Assembly: GCF_051020955.1 (NCBI RefSeq)
Contig: NW_027476262.1
Coordinates: 186,001 to 250,000 of the forward strand
Direction of reading: 5' to 3'
Source: Megalopta genalis
Taxonomy: Eukaryota; Arthropoda; Insecta; Hymenoptera; Halictidae
Length of the DNA stretch: 64,000 nt
The position numbers and the translations under genes were made by a program. Positions 35,160-44,842 of the stretch are shown one piece after another (position 1 is the first letter of the stretch; each line of letters begins with the position of its first letter). The notes beneath the pieces were generated by a model. The model did no database searches. It was not told the origin of the DNA and worked only from the letters and a program-made list of their open reading frames with translations.

Positions 35160-35410
35160 TTTCATTCTCAGCCTCAGTCTAAGTCTCAGTCTAAGTCTCA
35201 GTCTCATTCTTAGCCCCATTCTCAGACTCACTCCCATTCACAGTCTTACACTCAGTCTTAATCTGAGTCCCATTCTCGGTTTCAGACCCATTCTCAGACC
35301 CATTCTCAGACCTATTCTCAATCCCATTCTCAGCCTCATTTTCAGCCCCATTCTCAGTCCCATTTTCAGTCTCATTCTCAGATTCATTCTTATTCTTATT
35401 CTCGCCCTCA
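35160..35410 (+). repeat. Pyrimidine-rich minisatellite (TCTCAG/CCCATT)
   Basis: Units of 6 and 12 bp (TCTCAGTC, TCTCAGACCCAT, TCTCAGCCCCAT) lie 120-370 bp upstream of the promoter of the secreted-protein gene. It is strongly pyrimidine-rich on the + strand. Encoded LSLSLS or SENGSEN peptides are artefacts. Confidence 0.85.
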
Positions 35411-35528
35411 TCCTCATTTCCCGAAGCCAGTCCCCGCCCGTGCTGCTCTACGTCGGAATTCGGCACGCTCAGCACTATTGCGTTCCGGAAAAAAGTGCGT
35501 GAGCGGTGTCGTCACACCGAAAAATCGG

Positions 35529-35562
35529 TTTAAAAGCCAGCCAAATCGTCCAAGCATTCAGT
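35529..35562 (+). promoter_or_regulatory. Core promoter (TATA box plus initiator) of the secreted-protein gene
   Basis: TTTAAAAG at 35529-35536 lies about 31 bp upstream of the A in TCAGT (35558-35562), the arthropod initiator consensus. That is the standard TATA-to-start distance and predicts a 34-nt 5' UTR before the ATG at 35594. Confidence 0.7.
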
Positions 35563-35593
35563 TCGCTACGATTGTTCAACCGATTCTACATCG

Positions 35594-37317
35594 ATGAATT
35601 CGTTAACAGCATGTCTGTGCAGTTTGTTGGTAGCTGCGATGGCAGTGCAAGCAATGCCAGCTGGCAAACTGGAGACCAAGATGGCCGAATCCTCGGCGAT
35701 CAGTCCCAAGGATTTCCATTTGGAGGATGCGGGTGCTGAGAAGGACAGGCTGAAGAAGCAGGCGTCCTTCTGCGTGGAGATCCGTCCAGGTGCTCAAAAT
35801 GGACAGCAGGTGTCTCAGGATGGGTCGCATATGAAAATGCAGGGCCTGAGCGTGGTGCAACAATCGCAGGTGGCGCCACAGATGCAGAGTTACAGCTTCC
35901 AGCAGGCCCCGCAGCCTGTGCAGTCTCTGGGAGTCTTCCAGGCTCCTCAGGTAGCAATTGCGTCGTGCTTTCTAATTTACCATGCTTCTCTCGACGCATA
36001 AATTCACTATGATCTGCATGTATCTTGATTTTGTGTTATTTCTTGAGAATCGTGAGAGATTTAAAGTTTTCGACAAAAGTTGTTCGTTTTTCGTAAGAGC
36101 TCTCATTTAGTAAATAATTCATCGATTGTTAATTTCGATCGATGAAAATGTACACGTAATTCTCCATTTTGTGTCATAAGTCTTTGTAATTATTTGTATA
36201 ATTTAAAGGGAGAACTTATGCGTTCGAAGTTTTTTTTATCGCTTATGGTTACAGTAACACTTAATTTCTCGGTGATTCGAAGAATTTATTCGAAAAATTG
36301 ATTCAAAGGATGTCTTCGAAACGTTATTCGAGAATTTATTCGAATCATTATTTGAATGTAACATAATTCGAATAAAACTTTACTCGAATCATTATTTGAA
36401 AGAAACTTTATTCGCGAATCATTATTTGAATAAAACTTTATTCAAATCATTATTTGAATTCGTTATTTGAATAAAGTTATATTTGAATAATTTATTCGAA
36501 AGATTAGTCGAATAAAATTTTATCCGTGAAATTTATTTTCAAACTGTACGAAAAAATATTCATAAAATTTATTCGAATTGTTCAAATGAAATTCTACTTG
36601 TATAATGTCCAACTCTGCTATTCCGCCATATCGTTGATTTCGTCGCCACTGTGAATTCTGTTGGCGTAGTACCGATCTCCAAACTTCAACGCTAATTGAT
36701 AGTTCTTAAAAATTCGTACCGACGGAGCTTGTGTGTGTTATGAAATAGTTTTCCATCCTCAGGCATACGTGGTGCCCCAGCAGTCGTTCGTGGTTCCCCA
36801 GCAGGTGGTGCCCCAACAGGTGGTTCCCCAGCAGATGATGCACCAGCAGGTGGTCCCTTCGGTGCAGACTCTGCAGATCATCCAGCCATCTCAACCTTGC
36901 CCTCAGGAGTCGAAGGTGCAGATCGTAGAAAGGAGAGTCGAGGTCCCAGCACCGACTCCAGTCCCCGAAGTGGTCACTGTAAAGCCCCAGCCCCAGCCCG
37001 AGAGGATCGTGGAACCGCAGACTCAGGTGATCGAGACCATTAAGCTGGTCCCAGTGCCCCCAGTTTGCAAGGATAAACTGGTTGTCGTGCCCTCCAAGCC
37101 CATGGTGGTCGTTCCTGAGCCAACTATCGTCAAGGTGCCTCATTGCACTCATCAAAGCGAAGGGATGACCTGCAACTACAATCAACAGGCGATAAGGGCT
37201 GCCGCCGTAGGACCTGTTGATCACATGCATCACATGCACATGAGGGCTCATACTCATCCCATGCACCTTGGCAAGATGATGACTGACTTTCGTTTCCTCA
37301 AGGACCCAAAAGCTTAG
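35594..37317 (+). CDS. Secreted VPQQ/proline-rich protein, two exons
   Basis: Exon 1 is 35594-35950 (119 codons) and ends CAG followed by GTAGC. The acceptor TCCTCAG precedes exon 2 at 36763-37317. The phase-0 join keeps the frame, giving about 303 residues. Residues 1-20 (MNSLTACLCSLLVAAMAVQA) form a clear signal peptide. Then come a charged segment, a Q/V-rich part, a VPQQ-type repeat cluster (AYVVPQQSFVVPQQVVPQQ), a long P/V-rich region with many VxVP motifs, a region with conserved-looking cysteines (PPVCKDKL, PHCTHQ, MTCNY), and a Met/His-rich tail (HMHHMHMRAHTHPMHL). The composition suits a cuticle, silk or egg-coat structural protein, and the His/Met tail could bind metal; both are inference. 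I do not recognise the family. A TATA and initiator precede it. The intron (35951-36762) contains a TTATTCGAATCATTATTTGAA-type tandem repeat. Confidence 0.8.
36290..36600 (+). repeat. Intronic tandem repeat (AATTTATTCGAA family)
   Basis: Loose units of 20-27 bp built from TTTATTCGAATCATTATTTGAA lie inside the single intron of the secreted-protein gene. The TTCGAA cores are palindromic, so the transcript could form small hairpins. Confidence 0.75.
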
Positions 37318-37389
37318 AGGTAGGTGAGGAAATGTGTTAAATGAGCATTATTTAGGGACTTCGGAGTGTTAACCAACGCGGGGGTGCTA

Positions 37390-38310
37390 TTGAAATATGA
37401 ATTCAGGCAATTTTATGAATCTAGGGAATTTCGGTTTCATGAATCGGTGGCTATCTTTCGGGGATTCACAGTAAAACAGGTTAGGGAAGTTTTTGTTTAT
37501 TTGTTAACCTGATTTTACGAGATTCACAATGTTGAATTCTGGGGGAAATTCTGTTTTATAATTGCATCAATGCAGAACAGAATTATTTGGAACTTAATTC
37601 AAATGGACGGGTTGACTTTTTTAGATCCAAGTTCAGGAAATGTGTGGTTATGTTTGTCAGTTTCCGGCACTCTGCATCGAGATTCCTTCAAGTTAGATGC
37701 TTGAGTAAATTGATAGTTCGTAGGGTTGAGAAGGAAAAATTTTCAATTCTGAGTCTAGCAGTTTGGGGAATTCTTGTTTTATGAATTGGTGGCTATCCAC
37801 AGGGATTCGCAAAGTGGCAAACTAGAGAATTATTGGATTATAAATTCATAACAGTGCAGGTTACTTACGATATTAAATTCTAGGGGATTTTTTACTATGT
37901 AGAGCAGAATTGTTTGGACCCATATTCAAATGAAAAGTTGATTTCCTTTTTAGCTTCAGGTGTAAAAAATGTGAGGTTATGTTTAACAGTTTCAGACATT
38001 ATAATATTGGGATTCCTTCGTGACAGAAGCTTAAGTAAATTAATGGTTTTTCAGCTTGAGATTTTTCAGTTTTTCAGTCCAGGAAATTTTGTGTTTCATA
38101 AATTGCTGGCTTGTCTCTGGATATTCAGTGTGTGGCAAGCTATAGATTTGATTTATAAATAGAATGTTTGGGGACAGAGTGGTGGTCTAGTGAAAATGTT
38201 ATTTTTATAAGTCCATCTATACAGTAAATATCTATTTTAATCTTTATTCAAACGAAAAGTTGATTTTTTAGCTCTGAATCTAGTAAATGTGAGGTTACGT
38301 TTGGATACTT
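37390..38310 (+). repeat. Tandem repeat, three units of about 330 bp
   Basis: Copies near 37574, 37903 and 38236 share GCAGAATTGTTTGGA, ATTCAAATGAAAAGTTGATTT, AATGTGAGGTTATGTTT, TTCAGACA and GATTCCTTC. It lies just 3' of the secreted-protein gene, possibly in its 3' UTR, as no closer AATAAA is evident. Short frames inside are not called. Confidence 0.75.
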
Positions 38311-38575
38311 TTGCAGCACGACGTATTTCTTACACTACAAAATTAAAATTTCTTCTCTTCTTCTATAAGATGTTTAATTAAACGCATGATTCATGGGGTT
38401 CGGGCAAAATCAAAAAATATTAAACGACCTTTCACGAATCCGTGGCAGTTTAAGGCTAGGGAATTATTGGTTTATGTGCTGGCAACAGCGCCTAGGGGAT
38501 TCAAAATGTGGACTTTTAGCAATTCATGTGAAACAAAATAATTCAAAACTTTATTTCATTAATCCTGAGTGATTT

Positions 38576-38589
38576 TTATTGAAGTTTCT
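38576..38589. repeat. Left 14-bp target-site duplication of the R1-clade LINE
   Basis: TTATTGAAGTTTCT is repeated exactly at 43989-44002. It abuts the poly(T) run, the complement of the element's poly(A) tail. Confidence 0.95.
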
Positions 38590-39023
38590 TTTTTTTTTTT
38601 TTTTTTTTTAACGTGGGGGAAATCTGCAGGTCAGACACCCCCGCTCCGCCCGAAGGGCGGAGGGGGGGTAGTGCGGGGTTCGACCCGCTAAAACCCCCAC
38701 GGCGGCCTAGGGCGCTGGCGATTAACGGGGGAGCCACGGGAACTCTTCAAGAACACGACCGCAGCTCCCCCTCGCCTGGCCGGCCACCAGGATGGAGCGG
38801 TGGCCGGCCGCGTCCCGGGGGGAGATTAATCCTCCCCCCCATGAATCATCTTGATTCGGCGGTGCGGGGGACCGCACCCCGCACCGCCTCTTCACGACGG
38901 CCGCACCAGCGGCCGTCGGGGGCGACGGTTTTGTCGCCCCCACTTTAAAATAGGGCATCCTCGGTTGGCGGGCGGCGGGCAATTAAACCGGCATAGTCCG
39001 GTACACCCGCCGCCCGCCTAGTA

Positions 39024-42000
39024 TCAGCTACTCGGGGGGGGCTCTAGGCGTGGGCGCACACGCCGCACCCCCCCCCCCTCACGGCGACCCCGCTCGGCAG
39101 CCTCCTTCTGCAACATTACCTGTTCGCAGAAGGCTATGGCTGCCGCCCATTTTGTCGGGCTCTCCAGCATGGCCCCAACTAAGCTGGAGAGAGTGAGGTC
39201 GCCACCAACTTCCCTAGTTAGGACTCGGCGCAGCACTGAAAAGGCGGGGCACACCTCCAGTGTATGCTGCGCCGAGTCCTCCTCCGCGCCACAGTGATGG
39301 CACACCGTCGTCGCTTCCCGACCGATGCGACACAGGTAGACACCGAAGCAGCCATGCCCGGTGAATACCTGCGTCGCACGGTAGGAGAGCCTGCCAAACC
39401 GCCTCTCCCGCCACGTGGTGAAGTGCGGCAGGAGAGCCCCGGGGACGCGCTCGGCGGCATGGGAACAAAGCTCCGCATGCCACCTGGCGAGCGCTAGTCC
39501 CCGGGCCTGGAGCTCGAAGCCCTCGACCGCCTCCTGCTCCGGCGGGTCCCCCCGAGCCCGGCCAGCGATGCATATGCGCCTATAGACATAGGCGCGCATC
39601 GCCGCCTGCAGCTCGAAGGGAATTTCTCCCGCCAGAGCAAGCGCCGCCACGGTAGACGTGGTGCGGTACCCCCGTATGAGGCGAAGGGCCATTTGCCTCT
39701 GAAGCCGGCGCAACAACAATGTGCTGCGCCGGCTTGCCCTCACGGACGGCGCCCAAATCGGGGCGCCGTATAATACCATTGACCGCACCACGCCTAGGTA
39801 TAGGCGGCGCACCATATCGCCCGGTCCCCCGATATTGGGCAACAGGCGGCCTAACGCGGCCGCCGCCCTCTCAACTCGGGGGACGAGGCGGCCGAAATGT
39901 GCTCCGAACCTCCAGTGGCTGTCGAGGATCAGTCCGAGATACTTGATCTCGGACTTCACCTCGACGCAGGCTCCTCCAACCCAGATCCACGATCTGGCCC
40001 GTGGCCGAGACCAAGGCCGTCCAAACCAGACGGCCTCGGCCTTCTCCGGGGCCACCTTCAGCCCCAGACCGTGGATCCTAGCGACGACGGCTGCCACCGC
40101 AACTTCCGCTCGTCGGATGGTCCTCTCGAAGGTGTCCCCGACGGCGACCACCAATGTGTCATCTGCATAGCAGATGAGGGTGGCACCGTCGGGTAGGGAG
40201 GCCTTCAGGACTGCGTTATATCCCAGGTCCCACAGGAGTGGTCCTAACACGGACCCCTGTGGGACCCCGCAGTCCACTTCCCTCCGTATCGTCCCGTACC
40301 GGCCCGGGTATTCCACCCACCTGCCCCGCAGGTAGGCCCCGATTACCCGCCTCAGATAGGGAGGCACCTGGTGTTCAGCCAGGGCCTCCCTAATGGCGGA
40401 CCAGGGCAGGGTGTTAAACGCATTGACGATGTCTATCGACACCGCCAAGCACACCCCGCCCCGTGCCACGGCATTGTCCGAGAGGGACTTTAGACGGTCG
40501 ATTGCATCGACCGTCGATCGCCCCTCCCGGAAGCCGAACTGGCAGTCCGCCAGATCGGGGCCAACGCGGGACAGGTGCCTGGCGAGGCGGGCAGCAATGA
40601 TCTTTTCAAAGATCTTGCCCACCTCGTCCAGGAGGCAAATGGGCCGGTACGCGGAGGGAGAATCCGCAGGCCTCCCATCCTTCCTTAAGAGGACCATCCG
40701 ACTTCTCCTCCAGAGGTCCGGGAACACCCCGGACCTCAGGAGCCCGGAGTAGAGGCCTCTAAGCCTCTCGCCCAGGACGCCCATGGCAAGCAGCCAGACC
40801 CGGCCGGGGATACCGTCCGGCCCCGGGGCAGTATTCTTGCCCCGGAGCCATTTGACTACCCCGGCCATTTCCTCCGGCGCGACCTCCAGATCCGGGGACC
40901 ACTCGTGTCCCTCTAGCTGAGGGACGGGCCGGGACGCCTCCCCGCTGACGGGGAATAGCGCGTCCACGACCCGTCCGAGCATCCCCGGATCCAGGCTCTC
41001 CGTCAGAGGGGGCGCCCAGGGACGTAATCGTCCCATCTCCATTTTATATGGGCGCCCCCATGGATCTCGGTTGATAGTGCCGAGAAGGTCGCGCCAGGCC
41101 TGGCTCTTTGCTTGCCTGATGGCCAGCTGCAGGGCGACCACCTTCTCCCTGTATCGCCCATACAGCTGGATAGCCAGCTCCACGTCGGAACGCCGTCGTC
41201 GACGGGCGCGGGCGTACTGGCGTCGCGCGCGAACGCACTCTGTGCGCAAATCCGCTATCGCGCGCGACCACCAGTACACCGCCTTCCTCGGGAAAACCCT
41301 GGCCCGGGGCATGGCGACGTCGCAAATGGACGTCATTGCGCCCCGGAACCATTGGGCCTCCCTTGTCCCGTCGACTGGCCCGGCCGGTGTTGCTGGCCAG
41401 GCCACGACGTGGGCTGCCGCCATCAGGGCGTCCTGGTCGAGGCGCTTTAGCGCCCACCGCGGCTGAGGCGATCCCTCATCAGCGGGGCGACGTCGGGGCG
41501 TCGATGGGGCGGCGGAGAGGCCGAGAACAATGTACCTGTGGTCAGACAGTGTCTCGACCTCCTCCGCCACCCTCCACCCCGTAATACGGCGCGCGGCGGG
41601 GGGCGTTGCCCATGAAAGGTCAACGATGGACCCCCCATTATGCCGCACGCACGTATGGACCGAGCCCGTGTTTAAAAGACGGAGCTCGAGTCCCGCCACC
41701 CAGTCAAGCACCTCCCGGCCCCTCGGGTTCGTCCTGGGGGAACCCCAAGCCGGCGACTTGGCGTTGAAGTCCCCCAGGACCAGCACCGGACGGGGCTGGC
41801 AGCGGGAGACGCATCTCCCCACCCCGTCCAGATACTGCACAAACTCCTCGAGGGACCACCTTGGAGGTGCATAGATCGCCACAACCGCGGTGCCGCCCCA
41901 GTCAACGGCCAGGTATCCCCGACCGCGCTCGATAACGGAGCACGCCGGGGACCCCGGCCGGCCTACCCATATTATAACGGCGGAGCCGCCCAGGTCCCCC

Positions 42001-42146
42001 ATCCAATGTGGATGATCGGGAATCCTGTACGGCTCCGCCGCTACGGCCAACCCGGCACCCCGCTCGGCCAGGAATTGCACCAGGAGGTCCTGTGCCCTGG
42101 CCGAGCGGTTCAGGTTGGCCTGTATTATAGGGCCCTTGGGCCCCAT
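39024..42146 (-). CDS. R1-clade LINE ORF2: endonuclease and reverse transcriptase
   Basis: Starting from the ATG in the TAATG overlap with ORF1 (42146), the protein has about 1,040 residues. An upstream GTG at 42299 only extends the frame into ORF1 and is unlikely. Residues about 1-230 form an AP-type endonuclease (IIQANLNRSARAQDLL, AAEPYRIPD, LVLGDFNAKSPAWGS, SDHRYIVL). The RT follows, with YRPICLLDEVGKIFEK, FGFREGRSTVDAI, GVPQGSVLGPLLWDL and the catalytic YADD at about residue 658. A C-terminal zinc motif (CHHCGAEEDSAQHTLEVC) lies near residue 950. The frame is intact, so the enzyme may be functional in trans even though the copy lacks its own promoter. The protein nicks target DNA and reverse-transcribes element RNA in the nucleus. 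Confidence 0.93.
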   Translation of the reverse strand: MGPKGPIIQANLNRSARAQDLLVQFLAERGAGLAVAAEPYRIPDHPHWMGDLGGSAVIIWVGRPGSPACSVIERGRGYLAVDWGGTAVVAIYAPPRWSLEEFVQYLDGVGRCVSRCQPRPVLVLGDFNAKSPAWGSPRTNPRGREVLDWVAGLELRLLNTGSVHTCVRHNGGSIVDLSWATPPAARRITGWRVAEEVETLSDHRYIVLGLSAAPSTPRRRPADEGSPQPRWALKRLDQDALMAAAHVVAWPATPAGPVDGTREAQWFRGAMTSICDVAMPRARVFPRKAVYWWSRAIADLRTECVRARRQYARARRRRRSDVELAIQLYGRYREKVVALQLAIRQAKSQAWRDLLGTINRDPWGRPYKMEMGRLRPWAPPLTESLDPGMLGRVVDALFPVSGEASRPVPQLEGHEWSPDLEVAPEEMAGVVKWLRGKNTAPGPDGIPGRVWLLAMGVLGERLRGLYSGLLRSGVFPDLWRRSRMVLLRKDGRPADSPSAYRPICLLDEVGKIFEKIIAARLARHLSRVGPDLADCQFGFREGRSTVDAIDRLKSLSDNAVARGGVCLAVSIDIVNAFNTLPWSAIREALAEHQVPPYLRRVIGAYLRGRWVEYPGRYGTIRREVDCGVPQGSVLGPLLWDLGYNAVLKASLPDGATLICYADDTLVVAVGDTFERTIRRAEVAVAAVVARIHGLGLKVAPEKAEAVWFGRPWSRPRARSWIWVGGACVEVKSEIKYLGLILDSHWRFGAHFGRLVPRVERAAAALGRLLPNIGGPGDMVRRLYLGVVRSMVLYGAPIWAPSVRASRRSTLLLRRLQRQMALRLIRGYRTTSTVAALALAGEIPFELQAAMRAYVYRRICIAGRARGDPPEQEAVEGFELQARGLALARWHAELCSHAAERVPGALLPHFTTWRERRFGRLSYRATQVFTGHGCFGVYLCRIGREATTVCHHCGAEEDSAQHTLEVCPAFSVLRRVLTREVGGDLTLSSLVGAMLESPTKWAAAIAFCEQVMLQKEAAERGRREGGGVRRVRPRLEPPPSS

Positions 42147-42148
42147 TA
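42144..42148 (-). promoter_or_regulatory. TAATG stop-start overlap between ORF1 and ORF2
   Basis: The ORF1 stop TAA and the ORF2 start ATG share one base. Exactly this arrangement is known in the R1-clade element SART1, where termination-reinitiation on UAAUG produces ORF2. It fixes the likely ORF2 start, since without it a plain scanning ribosome would not reach an internal ATG after 1.8 kb. Confidence 0.85.
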
Positions 42149-43988
42149 CGGGCAGGCCTCCACCTCCATCGCCGCCGCGGGCGCGACGGTGGCACCTTTG
42201 TGTGCCATCTTTGGCTTGGTAGCCACGGTGGCCGTCGCCTTGACCACCGCGGATTTTCTCCCCCTGCTGCCCCTGCCGCGTTTCGCGCTGGCGGGGCACG
42301 CCCGGCTACCGAGGCGGTGGCCGGCCGGCTTGCCCGCTCCCGCACAGAGCGGGCAGTTGGGCTTCGCCGTACAGCCGGCCACCTTGTGGTCCCGACTGCC
42401 GCACCCAAAGCAGCAGTCGGAACGATCCTCGGCCGCAGTGCATCGCTGAGTTGTGTGGCCTAGGCCAAGGCAGCGATAGCACTGCAGGGGCCGGGCGCTG
42501 AGGGCCTCCACCGTCGCCCGGGTCCAGCCGACCGTGAGCTTGCCCGCGACCGCAACTTTACGCGCGGCCGCAGCAGGGCACTGGACCCAGAGGGTGCCCA
42601 AACCGGACGGGGAAGACCGGATTTCGCCGGTCTTAACCTCCCCCCGGTCGCACCCTCCCACATGGGCGACGGCCACGGCAACCTCCTCCGGCGTGGTCGA
42701 GTCGACCAGGCCGCGCACCCTTAGATCGGCCTTCTTAATTGGGCGCGCGACCTTCACGCCGGTTCCCGCCAGCGCGTCCGCCATCTTCGCAGCTAGGGCA
42801 GTGGCCTTAGCTGCCCCATCAGCCCCGGGGACCTCCAAAATGATTCCCCCCGTCACCGCTCTCCTGGGCTTTAACGAGGCGATGCCAATCTCTGCCAGGT
42901 CAACCTTCGACCTGGCAGTGGCCATCGCCTCGGCGTACGTCATCGCCCCGCCGGCCGGTACCGTTATCGTAACGGCAGCCGTGCGGGGCGGACGCGGCGG
43001 CAGTGGAGCCCTCTTCGGGGCAGCCGGTGCCACCCGTTTCGCCGCCCTCCCGGCCGAAGAGGCCTTGGCAGCCGCCGCAGGTTTAGCTGCGGCAGCCGCC
43101 TTTTTGGCCCTTCGGCCAACTACCCTCGACCACAGCTCAGTAGGAGGTGTGGTGGAGGGCGGCACAACAGCAGAGGCAGCCCTCTGCTGTGGGGGCCGCA
43201 TCTGCGCCGCCTTAGCGGACGCAGCCCCTCCTCCACTGCCACCCTTTCTCCCCCCTTTCTTGTCTATCGACGGGCTGGAGGCGGGCGGCACGGGCGGCAC
43301 CGACCGCGGATCCTGCATCCGCGGGATCAGCTCCCTCCTGAACGATGCCAGCTTGGCATCGATCAGGGAGCCGATCTGTTGCAGCAAGTTTGCCGGCGCC
43401 GCTGCGGACGCCGGCAAGGGCTTCCCTCGCCCAGGGCGTTGGGGCCCTCGGGCGCCGGCGCCAACCAGCGGCCCCGTGCCCCCCTCAGGAGCCGGCGGCG
43501 GAGGCATCTCGGCTGCTGCCGGCTTCGCCTCCACCGCCTGACGGAGTCGGGCCACCTCGGTCCGCAACTCCGCCATCTGCTCTCTGAGGAGAGCGTTCTC
43601 TGCTTCCAACAGCCGGGTGGCGTCGGAAGCTGACCTCATGGTCAGCTCCGCAACGCCCGCCCGGCTGTTCAGGGCCGCCGCCTGCAGGACCCGCACCGTG
43701 GCCGGCCGCAACTCCCTTGTTGCGCTGGAGATCCTGGCCACTTCGGCCAGGCTCTCCATTATTGACGCCGCAACGTCTCGCGTCGGACGACTGCGAAGAT
43801 TCGCGGCGACCTCCACCTCGTCCGGAAGTGGGTCGACCGATCTCCCGGGCTGCGGCCCCGGGGCCACCGGGTCGAAGATCGCCGCGATGAGGCCCTTGTT
43901 GGCCTCCGTCAACTTACGTTTGGCCTCATAGAGGCCAACGTACTGTCCAGTAGTTGGCGGCCTTCCCCGCTTCCTCCCTGTTGAGGAG
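42146..43988 (-). CDS. R1-clade LINE ORF1 (Gag-like nucleic-acid-binding protein), 5'-partial
   Basis: The frame is open from the element's first base to TAA at 42146, roughly 613 codons, with no ATG at the upstream end. The first in-frame alternative start is TTG at 43912. The upstream residues (GRKRGRPPTTGQYVGLYEAKRK) look like genuine ORF1 protein, which supports truncation rather than a late start. A leucine-rich coiled-coil candidate (LLEAENALLREQMAELR) follows. The centre is Ala/Pro/Lys-rich. Then come an RNA-binding-like fold region (GGIILEVPGADGAAKA) and three C-terminal zinc knuckles (CYRCLGLGHTTQRC; CFGCGSRDHKVAGC; CPLCAGAGKPAGH...C). This protein packages element RNA. Confidence 0.88.
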
Positions 43989-44002
43989 TTATTGAAGTTT
44001 CT
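43989..44002. repeat. Right 14-bp target-site duplication of the R1-clade LINE
   Basis: TTATTGAAGTTTCT, identical to 38576-38589, directly at the 5' edge of the element. Confidence 0.95.
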
Positions 44003-44840
44003 GGGATTATTAAATAATAATTATTAAGGATATTAAATAGACGGGGACATTAAAAGAGGGAATTAAATTAACATTGCAAAAATTCGTTATCCGATGCGAG
44101 AATAATAATTCCAACAATGTGTAGATTTATTTCAGCGAGCCTGGTGAAACTGCGAAATTTAATTTCGGCTCATTCTCTGTATCGCAGATGAGCAATACAC
44201 GTTGGATTTTCTGATGACTCTACAGCGAACGCGATGACGATCGATCTGTAGGACTCTAAAAGTAGATTCCGATGTAATGCTTCTGTACGCTCTGCGAGAT
44301 CAAATAAAATGAAAAAATTTGATGATACAATCACGTTGTTCAGCCGGCTAATTAGCCAACAACTCCCTGTAATAAATTTCCTACGAGCTAATTTAATTCC
44401 CCATCGGAAGTTTCCTCACCAATATTTAAATCTTCGGTCCCTCTATTTATTTTAAATTACGCTTTTCGGTTCGGCGGCTTTTCACGTGAAATAATTACAC
44501 GCCGTTTAATTTATCTCATTACGTTCATACTTGCTACAATTACGTCATTGATTAAACAACGAACAGCCGTACTTTTAATAATGACTCGAACATTTGATAC
44601 GATTTTAACACACTCCCCGGCCATTAATTCTTTTCAGTTTCTATTCTCATCGTTGTTTAAATAATTTATTAAATGGAAGGTATCGCTATTACGAAATATT
44701 TAAACAATTTCGCAAAATTAAGCTAAAAAAGGTAGTAGGCTCCTATATATTTTGTGACTTTTATATAAATTAATTTCGAGCGATGGATAAGCATATAATT
44801 TTATAAATTTGGCATACTTTGGGCAGACTTGGCATACTTT
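44003..44840. other. AT-rich intergenic stretch
   Basis: I see no gene, RNA or clear repeat here. It separates the LINE from the inverted-repeat element. Confidence 0.5.
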
Positions 44841-44842
44841 TA

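Larger units (their letters stand above)
38590..43988 (-). mobile_element. R1-clade non-LTR retrotransposon, almost complete (5.4 kb)
   Basis: The minus-strand element has a poly(A) tail of about 20 nt (T run 38590-38609), a 3' UTR of about 400 bp, ORF2 and ORF1, and is bounded by exact 14-bp target duplications. The flanks are AT-rich genomic DNA, not 28S rDNA, so this member does not occupy the classical R1 site. Both ORFs are uninterrupted. ORF1 stays open to the very first base without an ATG, so the copy appears truncated inside the N-terminus of ORF1 and lacks its 5' UTR and promoter. High GC (with CpG) contrasts sharply with the surroundings. Confidence 0.95.

Noticed and set aside
35603..37266. 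Minus-strand frames opposite the secreted-protein gene
   Set aside because: They are antisense shadows of the two exons. The + strand has promoter, signal peptide and matched splice sites.
39024..42299. ORF2 start at the GTG at 42299
   Set aside because: The extra 51 codons lie inside ORF1 in another frame and have no ORF2-like sequence. The TAATG overlap at 42146 is the expected start.
38613..43931. Many additional open frames on both strands of the R1-clade element
   Set aside because: High GC content leaves few stops. Only ORF1 and ORF2 carry domains, and the others are shadows.
38590..43988. Insertion in a 28S rRNA gene, as for classical R1
   Set aside because: The 14-bp target duplication and flanks are AT-rich non-ribosomal DNA on both sides.
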